Assembly: GCA_947359465.1 (NCBI GenBank)
Contig: OX375875.1
Span: forward strand, 56,979,981-57,043,980
Length of the DNA stretch: 64,000 nucleotides
Direction of reading: 5' to 3'
DNA from: Metellina segmentata
Lineage: Eukaryota; Arthropoda; Arachnida; Araneae; Tetragnathidae
Shown here one piece after another: positions 31,712-43,651 of this stretch. Below the pieces are notes generated by a model that worked only from the letters and a program-made list of their open reading frames with translations, did not search any database and was not told the DNA's origin. The translations under genes were made by a program, and so were the position numbers. Position 1 is the first letter of the stretch; each line of letters starts with the position of its first letter.

Positions 31712-34695
31712 CAAAATTATATCATGTATTTTAACACCATCAAACATTTCTTAACAAGCAAAATATGTGAACTGTCTTGAAAATCATACAATTTATGACT
31801 TTTATTGCATTCATTATTGTATCCGTAAATATTGTGAAACATATATTTAATTTCTGTAACAGCATATAACAGCAATAACATTCTAAAAGAAATTGTGATC
31901 AGAAAAAAATCATTTTGGAAAGTGTAGTATTTATTACGCTTCATTAAAGGGTAACAAATGAAAACCTTCGCTTCAACCTCCCGTTTTTATTACTTTTATC
32001 ACTTGATAAGTAATTCATCATGTAAAGTAATTCATCATTGATCATGTAATAACTAAATTTTCTGTGTTCGTTTGTGCAATTTGATACCAATACAAATCAT
32101 ACAACGACAATCCCGTTCCTTGCATTGCAAAGATGGGATTGCTAATATTCACTACCAATTTATGAAAGTAATATTTTATTCCCCGAAATAAATTTTTAAA
32201 ATATGAATTGTTGAAATAGGCAAACTAAAATAGTTTATGCGCTAATTTAAATCACAAATCAATTAGTTAAAATAAATAATTTTGATGCGTCAGGAAAAAT
32301 TTATTTCCTTTCTACTATGTATGCTTTGAGTTGGTTCAACATATTGCAGATTTCAGTTTTAAAAGTGGCATCGCCCTAAAATAGATCAAACAATACTATA
32401 TTGCTAACTTAAACATAGCTTAGCATTCTGGAAACATAAATACTTCCATTGTAATTCTTTTACCCAACTTTGTTACATAAATACATCCTTTTTACATTCT
32501 TAAAAGTGCTGCGTTCAATCAGTGACAAGCTTTCAAAGTAGATACTTAGTAGTGTATTGAAAGGTGTATTTTATGTTTCATACGGTTCGTGAACACAGAC
32601 GGTTTAATTTTGCCAGCAAGCTTAGTATTTCATTCAATGCACTGCATTATTATTTAGTGCTTTTACTCAAATTTTTTGAATGTTTCGTTACTTGTTATCA
32701 TATTTTTTAACATAACCACGATTTATGCGTATATTTAATCCCTTACTAAATGCTTGTTATATATTTTTATTTTGATCTGATTTTGTTACGTTCAGAAACA
32801 AGCATTTAACATAGAAAATGTTTTGTGTTTAGATCATGAAGTATATTATTGATGAAAAACTAATAAAATACCAAACTTTGAAGCAGAACCGTTCCCATAG
32901 ATCATGTTTAAAATAAATTTTTACCATAGGTACCTGAAATGAATAAATGTATGCAGATTATGAACACTAATGTGTATTGAAAGTGCAGTATGAACAAAGA
33001 CTGGAGTTACAATAATTGCGCAGTGAATCAATGTTAATATTTAAAGTTAGGTAGTTGGTAGTGAGACACACACACACACACGTAAAAACTATGAATCTAA
33101 AAGATGATGATATTTAAAAATACTTCTAATGTAATGCAATAAATTTGAATTCCCCAAGCCCTCATTAAAAGTGCAATTTTTGATGCTTTAGTGTTAAGAA
33201 TTAATATCAATACACTCTAATCTAAGAGTACAATAAATACCTTGAATATACCTTGAAAAGATGCACGATTTCTCTGTTATGGTCACCAAAGTTTTCAATA
33301 AAAAGTAAACATAATCATATTCCTTATTCATCTTCAAAATCTCCATTTAAAATACGTGCATACCATATGTTTACGATTTTTTTTTGTTAGTTTCTCTTAC
33401 ATTTCAAGCTTCCAATATATTTGACTCATATCGTCTCTCAAAGTGCAAAAGGTCGTATGTCTAAAAGCTGCATATTTCACATCACACACATCAAAGCAAA
33501 AAAAATCGTTTTACTTATAAGTTGACTCTATTATTATACATATTTGGTTTTAACTTTTACTGAATCAGCTGATGACAAGAGATTTTGCCACGTGGTGGAA
33601 ATCACAAAATGACAAGTAATAAAAGAAATAGTGGAATTTTTGACTAACGGCTTTTTACACTTTGAGTGACGATATTTTGCAGATGATAACAGTCTATGAT
33701 AATAAGCTGCCTTCAATTTATGGGTGTTATACGATGCATTAAAAATGCAAAACAACACAAAATTTCAAATTTAATGAGTTAAATATTCTAATATTTTTTC
33801 AAATATTGCATAAAGAAATATTTACTATCTAAATGCAATCAGGAACAGAACATCGTTGTACATAAATATTGATAAACTCATATGTCAATAAATTATAAGA
33901 TCACCTGCTCGCAAATAAAAATTTTTGAAAGATTAAAAAGATATCCCTCTATTTTTGAGCATACTTTCAAACACTGGATCCTATACAGAATAAACTAAAC
34001 TTTGAGTTTTAATTTCACGCTTATTACCCTATTCATAGTAAACATTTCGAGGTGATCTTATTGGATTTTCCCCTTCGGTATTGATTCCATATCTTCTATA
34101 GTAGCCCGTTATATTTCTCTTGTGTGACGTAAATTCAACCTACCTATATGACTAAATGATTGATCTACAACCATTGAGTTTTACTGAGACGCATTGAATG
34201 AAGAGTTGTCTTGGTTCCCATATAAATTGTAATGTAGTTTACACATATAGTAACAAAGTTTCCTTTAAATTTCCACCATTAATTACAACATTGAAAGAGA
34301 GCGTAACAGAAAACCAGTCGAATTTTTAAGATTGATTTTGTGAAAGCAATGCATCGATATCTAACTTAATGGAAATAGTTGCAGAGAGTTCTTGAAGGGG
34401 GCACTTGTAATGAAATGTTTATCTAATTTTACTTTACTTGTGTGCGTCAACCTTGAAACTAACTGTTCACAAATGTGCATATTACTATAAACCGATGACA
34501 AGAATAAAGCTTTAGTGTGAAGCGATTGAAATTATTTTTCAGCATAGGTAGGTCTTCTAGTCACGAAAAGTATTGCTAAAATTCACGCAACAATATTACA
34601 AGTTTGCAATCTTATATCCCTGCTCTACAGATTCCCTACCAGGTTTAGATCTGTACTTCGACTTGGTAATGTAATGTGGCAATTTTCTCTCAAGT
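31712..34695. other. 3 kb AT-rich noncoding, nothing recognised
   Basis: Only motif-free short frames (31717-31944, 33534-33758, 34625-34819, all minus). A short (AC)n run lies at 33065-33081. No element ends or exons seen. Confidence 0.4.
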
Positions 34696-36062
34696 GGTCC
34701 CCGATACCCCAGTTGGAAGAGTAACGTATTAGCAAATAGAGAGTTTCCAGTTTATAAAATAGGTCTAAACAAATACCGTCGTATAAATTGGAGCTTGTGA
34801 ACATTAAATCTGTTCTCAATTATTCTCACGTTGGCAAGATGTGGATATCATGAGAGTGGGGTGTCAGGGCTGCTGTTGATGTCGTCATCTGACTATTGTT
34901 CAAAATTACGAAGCGTTGTCCTCGTATTTTTTCCGGGCCGTGGTATTCCGGTTGTAAGGGCAACGGATTACAAACCGCAAGGATGAAGTTCCAATCCAAC
35001 CAAAGACCGTTGTGTACAAGGATGACTGGTGCTCGTTAAACCTGTCGTAGCCTCAAATGACCTCACGTTTATTCCGGGCCGCGGTATCCCGGTTGTAAGG
35101 GCAACGGATTACAAACCGCAAGGATGCAGTTCCAATCCAACCAAAGACCGTCGTGTACAAGGATGACTGGTGCTCGTTAAACCTGTCGTAGCCTCAAATG
35201 ACCTCACGTTTTTCCGGGCCGCGGTATCCCGGTTGTAAGGGCAACGGATTACAAACCGCAAGGATGAAGTTCCAAACCAACCAAAGGATGACTGGTGCTC
35301 GTTAAACCTGTCGTTTTTTCCGGGCCGCGGTATCCCGGTTGTAAGGGCAACGGATTACAAACCGCAAGGATGAAGTTCCAATCCAACCAAAGACCGTTGT
35401 GTACAAGGATGACTGGTGCTCGTTAAACCTGTCGAAGCCTCAAATGACCTCACGTTTTTCCCGGGCCGCGGTATCCCGGTTGTAAGGGCAACGGATTACA
35501 AACCGCAAGGATGAAGTTCCAATCCAACCAAAGACCGTCGTGTACAAGGATGACTGGTGCTCGTTAAACATGTCGTAGCCTCAAATGACCTCACGTTGGG
35601 GTGGTGGGGAATTGGAGAATCGGTTGTCAGCTCAGTAGTCGCCTCGTCATCTGACAGTGGCTCAAAATTACATGATTCCGTGATGTTATCCTCGAATTTT
35701 TCTTTTCTGGTTTGATCACGGTCAATGGCCAGTTGCCCGTTGTGTTGCTCCAGTGCGACATTAATTAAGTATCTACCTATCTTCTATCTCGCGATATAGT
35801 GTAGTTGTCTAAACGTACTACTAAAATTGCAACACATTTTAAAAATTCGGAATTAATTCCAAGCAAATAAGTAAGAAAATGACATTACTGCATCTGATCT
35901 ACGAACACGAGGCTTCATTGCTTCACGCACACGTTTCACTAGTTGTTTTGCATCAGTGCGACGTTAAATAACTGCCTACCAACTCTTCTGAATGTTCCCC
36001 GACGGTCGTCAATATCCCTCTATGTTGCTTCAGTGAGATGGTAATTTTCAACATACGCTTAA
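34696..36062 (+). repeat. tRNA-derived SINE locus with tandemly multiplied heads
   Basis: The locus holds, in order: one older head plus body (34696-34928), five near-identical heads in tandem (34931-35597), a body and tail (35598-35795), and further decayed tail pieces (35935-36062). The head contains TATCCCGGTTGTAAGGGC, which aligns with a tRNA D-arm/A box, and 40 bases later AGTTCCAATCC, one mismatch from the B-box consensus GGTTCGANTCC; together these are an RNA polymerase III internal promoter. The body has CTCACGTTGGGGTGGTG, then GTCATCTGAC..TGGCTCAAAATTA and TGTTATCCTCG; the tail has TGCTCCAGTGCGACATTAA and CTACCTATCTTCT. Other copies lie at 54911-55065 (minus) and 62524-63237. No protein is encoded. 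Confidence 0.75.
34931..35597 (+). repeat. Five tandem copies of the ~140-bp SINE head
   Basis: Units start at 34931, 35072, 35212, 35318 and 35458 with TTCCGGGCCG(C/T)GGTAT or the same with an extra C. Lengths are about 141, 140, 106, 140 and 140 bp. Unit 3 lacks two internal pieces, GACCGTCGTGTACAA and the AGCCTCAAATGACCTCACG end. The units differ at only a few positions, so they multiplied recently compared with the surrounding decayed SINE pieces. Confidence 0.95.
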
Positions 36063-36282
36063 AAGAGTTTTAAGTTGATAGGTCCAGGAAGATTGGCTCA
36101 GGTTTTTTAAGTTGATATTTTCGTTGGGGATCCAATAAAAAAGAACCAAATTAGATTAGTTGCTCTAGCAATATTTTTATAATTGTAGAAATCAGTTGTC
36201 CATACGTTTCAAACACATCAGATGTCATCCCATGATGACAAAAAATTCACACTTTTATATTGATTGAACAGTCCAAGAAGTG

Positions 36283-36383
36283 AGATTTAACATTCCAAGG
36301 GGTTAACATTCCGAGTACACCAAGATTTAATATTCGATGTGGTTAACATTCTAAGTACACCAAGATATAACATTCCAAGTTGT
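36283..36383. repeat. 40-bp tandem repeat, about 2.5 units
   Basis: GGTTAACATTCCGAGTACAC and GGTTAACATTCTAAGTACAC, each followed by CAAGAT(T/A)TAA and a CATTC/TATTC stretch, repeat at a 40-bp period; a partial third unit leads into the GACGAGATA-family repeat. Confidence 0.8.
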
Positions 36384-36466
36384 TTTGACAAGATACCTCG
36401 TCCATCAATATTGGACCCATTTCTCTAATGACGAGATACTCCATAAAGACAACCACCAGGATGGTT
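36376..36466. repeat. Dispersed GACGAGATA-family repeat, shortest copy (~90 bp)
   Basis: AAGTTGTTTTGACAAGATAC at the left and GATACTCCATAAAGACAACC followed by ACCAGGATGG at the right form imperfect inverted ends around ATTGGACCCATTTCTCTAAT. This compact copy suggests that the family is a very small MITE-like unit, with longer copies being expansions. Confidence 0.5.
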
Positions 36467-37878
36467 AATGCTTTCCTCAATCATGTTGACTATAGATGCA
36501 TCTATCAATACGAATCTTTCATTTGAAACATTTGTTTCCTGTGTGATTTTAAGAGTATGACATTATTGGTCAGTTTAAATCTTTGTAGTCTAAGGTATTT
36601 CAGCCCAGTTAAGGTTTTAAATTTTCATTTTTTTAATTATTTTACCTTGAAATTTGAATTTTAAGGCTGCACAGTACCTCTTAATCAAAAAATTACACAG
36701 TAACATTAAAAATAATTAATGACATTTTTACAACTTATATTTTTAAATTGAATCTAATAAAAAAAGTCAGTTCATCAAGGACCATTATTTTAAAATTTAA
36801 AAAAATTGAAATTTTTGAAGTTTTTTTTTTTTAATTTTTATAAAATATTCAACTTTTAATATTTTTTAGTGATTTTAAATTATTTATATTTTTTGGATTA
36901 TTGGGAACAAAAATTAGAATGGAAATGATCATCAATCTCATTGTTGAATTTTAATAATTATTTTTGTAGCTATATATATATATAAACCTGAAAAAAAACA
37001 TAAAAATTCTAAAAAACACTAAATTTGATATTTAAAAAAAAAATTACTAGAACTATCAGACTTAAATCCATGCTAACTTTTATAGTACATATATTTGAAA
37101 GTATCTATAAAAAATTTCTAAACTATATGTTGTACAGAAAAAAAACCCTTATGGAATTAAAAGCACTTGTACCCACGAAAATAAAAGTCTGAGAAAAATG
37201 CATTTTAAGTTTTTGAAGTCATAAAACAAAAACTAATAATACTTGTAGTCAGTACTACGTGGTGATACCTTTGTCTGTTTCTGATAGTTTCATTTCATCA
37301 TTAGCCTTTTCATTAAACAAAGTATTAAGATGGGCTGATAGAGAAAGATTTACATTCCGAATCATTCGTTAACACTGAATTTGTAATAATACAAAATGAA
37401 TAAATGCTCAAATTCATAGTTCTTCTATATCCCCACGGGTCACCAGTAATATTTAATCTTTGTTAATGTTTGAACGCTCTGAAAGCATGTAAATTTTGAC
37501 AGTGATTTAGGGCTTTCTTAAATCACGGTTTCTCGAAAAAAATATTCATATCACCAATATTTTATAGGAAATGTTGATTAAACTCGAAAACGTGGTAACA
37601 TATATTGGTTATGTAGTTAACCACCAATTGACGATGTAGGTAACCACCAATTGGCGAAAATTATGCAATCTGGAAATCCATTGTACGTAAAAGAAGAAAA
37701 TTTACGAAGAATTCTTACAGTGTTCTTTTGTTTTACCCAATTGCTTTTTAGACATTGTTTTTTTTTCTTCATATTATTTAAATACAGTGGGGACATTTAT
37801 GTATAGCTTCTTTTAAGCCGTATTCTTTCTTCCTATGAAATTCGTTAGAATTTTTTTTAATTTTATAAACTTTTTGAA
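36467..37878. other. Very AT-rich noncoding
   Basis: Long homopolymer runs of A and T (around 36780-36835 and 37000-37040) and no coding or repeat-end signal. Confidence 0.4.
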
Positions 37879-37966
37879 CTTATTGACTAGATTTTCTTAA
37901 TTTACTGACAAGATTATCTGAATTTACTGACTAGACTTTCTTAATTTACTGACTAGACTTTCTTAA
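37879..37966. repeat. 22-bp tandem repeat, four units
   Basis: Units of TTTACTGACTAGACTTTCTT plus AA repeat at exactly 22 bp; the last two units (37923-37944 and 37945-37966) are identical and the first two carry a few changes. Confidence 0.9.
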
Positions 37967-38229
37967 TACACTTCAAATAAGCCGTATTCCAACAAATATA
38001 TGTAGCATAATATGTAAATCTTCCTAGGATATGTTATATTCAACGCGCCTGAGATCAATCACAATACTACTCAAATTTCACTTGAGATGTGCGAAGATGC
38101 GCTATTCGTATCGCCATATCATTAATCTTCCATGTTCTTAGTAACATGAGATTTTTATTCTTAACGTCAACCATTGCTGGAACCAACTAAACTTTTTAAC
38201 TAACTTGTTCAGAGAACAAACTTATTCCA

Positions 38230-38650
38230 ATCAGATCAAATGAATGGCCCACCATCCAGTCTCTGTAGTTGCACCATTCATTTGTGGGTTCGGGGAAAGT
38301 GGGATTTTTTCCCGTTTCCAGGAGTGGCCTGGAACACGGAATGCGATTTTGATGACGACCATTTTCGAGGTAAGAATGGTTTGTTACGAGGCGAGGCAGG
38401 AGAACCGGAGGAAACGCATTTTAGTGACGGCTTTCTGTCCGCTATCTTCCGGGTATATTCGGGAACGAAAACGTGTAATGGAATACGTTATCACAAAGTC
38501 AGGAAGCTGGGTGTAGTTTCCTCGTCCTCCACATTCGACGGAGTGTTCCTGCTTGAGGGACGGTGCACATATAGAGAGAATTTCGCCCAAAGTGAGATTC
38601 TCAGGAAGGGGAAGACTGCTTTCATAAAAGGTTCACTTTTCCTGATATAA
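38230..38650 (+). other. GC-shifted block with a 136-codon open frame, unidentified
   Basis: This block is visibly richer in G and C than both flanks. One plus frame is open from ATG 38240 to the stop at 38648-38650 (136 codons, beginning MNGPPSSLCSCTIHLWVRGK), and a second plus frame is open over 38244-38516. Neither shows a domain, signal peptide or transmembrane segment I can name. A good 5' splice-site sequence, GAG/GTAAGA, lies at 38367-38375. It might be an exon, a transposon internal piece or a regulatory block; the sequence alone does not decide. Confidence that it encodes a real protein is low. Confidence 0.25.
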
Positions 38651-39731
38651 AGTTTTCTTTTTTTACAAAACTAGTTCGATGCCTTGGGCATGTGTTGTAG
38701 GTGGCTACTACCATGGTTTAGCCTTTTAAACCTATTGAACCTTTCTGTCTATTTCACCATTTTTCTAAAACAGTGCTTTTTAAAAACTTTTTCATATTCA
38801 AGAACACATAAACTATTAACTGAAATTCAATGTATTCTATTTTCTGATTTTATATAATATATAAAGAGCAATATATTATAATTTTTTCTGACCTGACAAA
38901 AAGAGACTACAATTTTGATTCATCCCCAAAAAATAATTATAATTAACCACTCGTTTTGCTTCAAACTGACCTTTGAAATATTTTCGACTGCTTATTTATG
39001 ATAATTTAACCCCTAAAGGGTTTCAAGTTATAAATTAATTCTGTATATGTAAGGCATATATCCATTCCATAATCTGTAATCTTCCAACTTTCAACCTTCT
39101 TCACCAATAGAAAACGTATAGGATTCTTTCCACAAAAAGATACAGTTATTTACTCATGATATGTGTCGGAGGGGGTAACACTACCCGTTCAGATGGTCAA
39201 TAAAAGAGTAATACTAAAAATTATTTATTATGTACTGAAATACGAGTTATTTATTAGGTATTAAAATTATGGGTATTACTGTGAACTGGAAATTATTAGA
39301 GAAATAGTCTGTTGAGAGTTCAAACCACAACTATTGAAGTGAAATCAATATAATTTTGAATTTTGTATCACCCTTAAGGCATATGAAAGTCATTTTTGAT
39401 GCACATCGGTAGTAAATAGGTGCTCTAAGAACTCATTTGCTGATTGATCATACCCTTATTTCTTATGATTTCTATCTTAAACTAATTTTTAAAATCAAAT
39501 TTGAATCTTTCATCGTATTTGGGAAGCTTTTATTATCCCTCAGCAAATGCGATTCGTCAATGAAATTACGTTATGGTCTATCTAGTCACCGCTTCCAAAC
39601 AACAAAACCAAATTAGATCATTTTTACAACTTATTAATGAAATAAATATAAAAAAAGGCATTTCTTCTGATAGGAAGTGATTTTCTATAGAAGAAATTAT
39701 GGTTATCTTAGAAATATGACTTTATTGGGTT
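38651..39731. other. AT-rich noncoding, nothing recognised
   Basis: No frames, tandem arrays or element ends of note up to the LINE target duplication at 39732. Confidence 0.4.
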
Positions 39732-40823
39732 TTATAGCTCAAGGATTGGATTGGATTGGATATGATTTTGTTGCATTGGGTCCTCTTGGGACATATTATG
39801 CCAAACTCAAGATATAAAGTCTAGTATATATAGTCTAATAATAAAATGGAATGAGTGATGTCATAATGAAATGAATACTATATAAAATTATACATGATGG
39901 ATAAACCCAATGTCATGTAAAAAGCTAAAAATATTTGGATGAGGATTCTCTCCAATCATGTCTTCTTCAACCAAGGTATATGAATTAAAATGTTTAAGTC
40001 GTTTCCTATTAAAATGAGAACATTCTATTAAAATGTGTTTTACTGTTAATGGGCAAATGCAGTAATTGCATATAGGATGATCTCCGAGAAGGAGGTGTCT
40101 ATGGGTTCTCCGCGTATGTCCAATATGGAGGCGTGTTATTATTACCTGCTGCATTCTTAAATGTAGCGATTTCCATTCAGATATTTTTGGTTTGACGGCG
40201 TGAAATTTGTTCTCCGTTTGTTCATTCCATTCGTTCTGCCATTTTCCTCTAAGAATTTGTAAATGCTAAATTTTAAGTCACGATAAGGAATGGTATGATT
40301 AATGTTATCTACGGCCGATTTGGCGGCTTTGTCAACTATTTCATTTACTGATATCCCAACATGAGATGAGATCCAACAAAATGCCAAGTTAAAATTTTTG
40401 GATGAAAGATGATGAATTTTTTTCAGAGACTCCAAAGCAACGGGAGGACTGGCATGATCAGGATGTTTCAATGACTGTAAAACACTTAATGAATCTGTGA
40501 AAATGATACATTTTTTTTACTGTAAAAACAGAACATGAATAATGAAGTTTAAAACTGTGAAGAGAATCATTAATAGTGAACGCAGCTCCAACATAGTTTG
40601 CCTTTTTAGACCCGTCCGTATAAATTTGTATAAAATTTGAGTATTTTTCTAAATGCTTTTGAAAGAGTTGTTTGTAGATAATATCAGAAGTATTTGCCTT
40701 ATAGAAATTTTAGAAGGGGTTTTGAAATTCAAAATAATGATTAAACCAAGGAGAGAAAGCATACAGTTTTTTCTGGGTGACGTCAAGTGAAGAAATTTCG
40801 GATCCGTTCATTATAGCTCAAGG
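39732..40823 (-). mobile_element. 5'-truncated RNase H-type LINE with 13-bp target duplication
   Basis: TTATAGCTCAAGG occurs at 39732-39744 and 40811-40823 exactly and bounds the element (39745-40810, 1,066 bp). On the minus strand the element ends in repeats of ATCCA (plus-strand ATTGGATTGGATTGGA, 39745-39760), a microsatellite-type 3' tail. The coding part is RNase H and the C-terminal knuckle of a LINE polyprotein. Perfect duplications and a recognisable tail show a single target-primed reverse transcription event that stopped early. Confidence 0.9.
39888..40800 (-). pseudogene. LINE RNase H domain and C-terminal knuckle, frameshifted
   Basis: Reading the minus strand from about 40800: WFNHYFEFQNP, KHLEKYSNF then QIYTDGSKKANYVGAAF (RNase H first Asp motif TDGS), TDSLSVLQSL (third acidic motif), FCWISSHVGISVNEIVDKAA (the W.SHVGI.GNE.AD block with His and final Asp), then a frameshift near 40156 and RLHIGHTRRTHRHLLLGDHP, CNYCICPLTVKHILIEC, a Cys/His knuckle, ending FLHDIGFIHHV at 39888. 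The RT and endonuclease are missing. RNase H of this type occurs in the I, R1 and LOA groups rather than CR1, so this is a different LINE from the one at 30.8 kb. Stops and frame changes show it is dead. Confidence 0.85.
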
Positions 40824-41084
40824 TGCGATATTTGGCCAATCTACTCTATTAAACCACAGGTAGATGGTTATACGCACACTAGGCAATGTTTTCCTGTCAT
40901 AAAAGAACTCAGAACTATGGGGATGTTACTCAATTTAGGTAAGTGTATGAATGATTGGGAATATTTTCAAGAAAATCGACTCCAAAATTGGAATGACGAT
41001 TCAAAAAATAAAACCTATTGAAAAAGACATATCATTGCGCTATCTTTTTAAAGGTATGAGATACGATGTCGCCCTTTCGAGATC

Positions 41085-41530
41085 TGTTGTTGTTTCTCAT
41101 GCCTACACTGGCAGACCAGAGGAGTGCCAGGCCCGTTGAAGACGGCAAGGGGCGAGGGAGTGCGTCTTCCATGTTATTGAGCCACATTGGGAGGAAGTCC
41201 GACTTTGCTCAACATACATGACACATCCGTTTTACAGGAAGGCCCCTTTCATACATCCACTCACACATATCGTAATTTAGATCCCAATCAGAGGCCGATC
41301 CCCCCCTGATCAGGTACCCCCAGAGGTATTTATTTGGTATAGGAACATGTGGGACTTTGTGACCACGACCTATTTAACGTGCCCCAGTCACCATTAGTGA
41401 ACACGACGGTCTTTAGCCAGGTCGAAGCTCCGATCTCGCAATCAGCAGAATTGCAGGTTTCGCCGAGGACAGAACCCACAACCCTTCTGATGCGAGCCCG
41501 ACGCTCTACTGACTGAGCTTCCGCGCTCAT
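41085..41530 (-). repeat. tRNA-derived SINE (second family) with AAC-type tail
   Basis: On the minus strand the 5' head carries AGCTCAGTCAGTAGAGC (41519-41503), a nearly canonical tRNA A-box arm, and GGGTTCTGTCC (41477-41467), close to the B box; their spacing fits a tRNA gene. The acceptor stem and anticodon arm do not fold well, so this is a SINE head, not a tRNA gene. The body is about 350 bp and relatively GC-rich. The 3' end, GGCATGAGAAACAACAACA, matches the end of the LINE relic at 6.1 kb (GGGATTAGAAACAACAACAA). A 66-codon minus frame over the head is incidental. Confidence 0.8.
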
Positions 41531-42355
41531 ACCATGTACGTATAAATACTATACATTTTATTGAAATTTATATATATATATACCATACATTGTGTTGTCA
41601 ATTTGTATTTTGTACGTGTCTTGTGTTTGAATTATGTATTAATAAAATAAAATTATTAGATAGGTCAATAAATATTAATTCAGTAAAATTATAATTTAAA
41701 GAATAGAATAAGAATTTGATCATACATTTATAGAACTTCGTGCATTTAACTATTTTTGTAGAGTCTCTAAAAACAGACACCACTCTTTCGCGATATTCGA
41801 TCTGAATCCTGCCTGGCTGACGCCACTGCCTGATGTCACAGTAATAAATATTTGTACAGTATAGTAAAACTAACGCTTCTCAAATCTGAACCTAATGAAT
41901 CTGATTCTGTTGTTCAAAAGCATAAAAATAAGAACTCAATAATTTGAATACAAGTCATATCCGAATCGGGAAACTCCCGTTGCGTCGGGTTTCGAATCAA
42001 TAGACCGGAAACCTTTCCATAAGCAAAACACTCAGAGTACATACTGCTTCATTTTTTTTTCTCTGTTCCTTTGCCATGCTTCAAGTTTATACATCTTTCT
42101 TCTATGCCGTAACGATGTCTGAAAGTGGGCGTAGGGAGGCGAAAGATCCCTGGAGGGACATCTGGGGTGTTCTTGATACACTGACTCCCCGAATCAGTTC
42201 ATTTATATTCGGAACGCCGTGATTTTTCCCCTACGCCTTGTTTGTTTACTTGTTTACTCGGGGATTTTTCCTTCTTTATTCCCCTGTCTGACTAAAAGCC
42301 TGCCGCGCGCGTGCTGGTGACATGAAAAGAGGGATAGAAATAGCAGTGTCTTCTC
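41531..42355. other. Noncoding; unidentified GC-shifted part at the right
   Basis: 41531-42050 is AT-rich and empty. 42100-42355 is less AT-rich, with no recognisable coding motif, and leads into the tandem array. Confidence 0.35.
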
Positions 42356-43310
42356 CAGTGTGAGTAGTTGTCGATTTTTTCGACACCACCGCTGTTTTTT
42401 TGTGCCCTCTTCGCACTCACACGTTCCTGGTGCGGATGTGTTTTACCAGGATTTACATTTAAGCGATGCCGTGACTCCTTCCTCTTTTGCTGTTTTTATA
42501 CGCCTTCTTCCAGAGAGTTCGGCGTGTGAGAAGAAAGGCACTAGAGAGGTTTGTCGGTATGATAGTGGCTCGGGATTCTTACAGCGCATATTGAATAAGA
42601 TGTCGATCGTCAGTGAATTCTTTTTCATGGTTCGTGTGTATTTCCACCAGTTGCAGAATGGACACCACCATTTCTTTTTGTGCCTTCTTGGTATAGGATT
42701 TGCATACAAGCAAAGCAGTGACTCCTTTCCTTTTTGATGTTTTACACGCCTTCTTCCAGAGAGTAACGCGTGAAAAGAAAGGCACCATATAGGTTGATCG
42801 GTATGATTGTAGTCCACGATTCTACCATAATATTTTGAATATAATGTCCATAGCATTCATTTTCATAATTCGTGTATGTTTCCATATTCTTTTTCACAAT
42901 TCGTGTATGTTTCCATATTCTCTTTCATAATTCGTGTGTTTCCTTAGCCTTCTTTTTCATAATTCGTGTATGTTTCCATAAGTTGAAGAATGGATGTCAA
43001 CGCTGCTTTAACTGCTTTATTCTCACTACTCACACGTTCCTGATTGCAAATTGTTTGATCATAATTTTTGTTTAAGAGATGCAGTGACGCCTTCTTATTT
43101 TGCAGCTTTTATATGCCTTCTACCAGAGAGTGCGGTGTGAGAAGAAGAGCACTAGAAAGATTGGTCGGTACGTTAGTGGTCTAGGATTCCTTCAGCGCAT
43201 ATTGAATAAGCGGTCAATCGTCAGTGAGGTTTGTTTCTTGGTTCGTGTATACTTTCGACTGTTGCCGAAGCATACAACCACCCTATTTTCTGTCTTCTTT
43301 GTCCTCACAC

Positions 43311-43313
<3 letters not shown>

Positions 43314-43347
<34 letters not shown>
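43314..43347. repeat. (AT)n microsatellite
   Basis: About 17 AT units directly at the left edge of the Tc1 fragment, perhaps grown from the TA target or from the missing left end. Confidence 0.95.
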
Positions 43348-43348
<1 letters not shown>

Positions 43349-43651
43349 GTCGTCTTCCTTTTGGCCTGCTCAGTGTCCCGAGATAAACCCCATAGAATAT
43401 TTGTGGAACGCGTTCGAGCGACGCTTACAGACCAGGGAATCTCGGCCGAAATCTACAGCTAACCTGGCGACATTCTTGCAGCAGGAATGGACACAAATAC
43501 CCATATTATTGTATCAAGACCTTGTTTAAAGTATGGCCAGAAAGGTTTCTAGTGTAATTACAGCACGTGGTGTGGCATCCCCCTATTAAAGCATGCATTA
43601 TTGGCCTTATACCATCACATCTTGTTGTCTGGTCACTATTGGAGGGTAGTG
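43348..43651 (+). pseudogene. Tc1-like transposase C-terminus and right inverted repeat (5'-deleted)
   Basis: One frame runs to a stop at 43527-43529 with FWPAQCPEINPIEYLWNAFE (the NPIE block with the catalytic Glu), ERRLQTRESRPKS, TANLATFLQQEW and ILLYQDLV. The right end (minus strand from 43651) reads CACTACCCTCCAATAGTGAC, the inverted repeat of the family at 20714-21281, whose left end is CACTACCCTACAATAATGG. All upstream parts are missing and replaced by the AT run. The right flank is TG, a decayed TA. It interrupts unit four of the tandem array. Confidence 0.85.

Noticed and set aside
35598..36062. A miRNA or other RNA gene beside the SINE heads
   Set aside because: No stable long hairpin or independent promoter was seen; the sequence is accounted for by SINE body and tail.
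41466..41521. Functional tRNA gene on the minus strand
   Set aside because: A and B boxes are good, but the acceptor and anticodon stems do not pair and a SINE body with AAC tail follows.
42360..42856. 125- and 137-codon frames on opposite strands as genes
   Set aside because: They are within the tandem array, and the frames are not maintained between units.
43224..43529. Full 101-codon frame as one protein
   Set aside because: Its first part is tandem-array sequence and AT microsatellite; only the part after about 43348 is Tc1 transposase.
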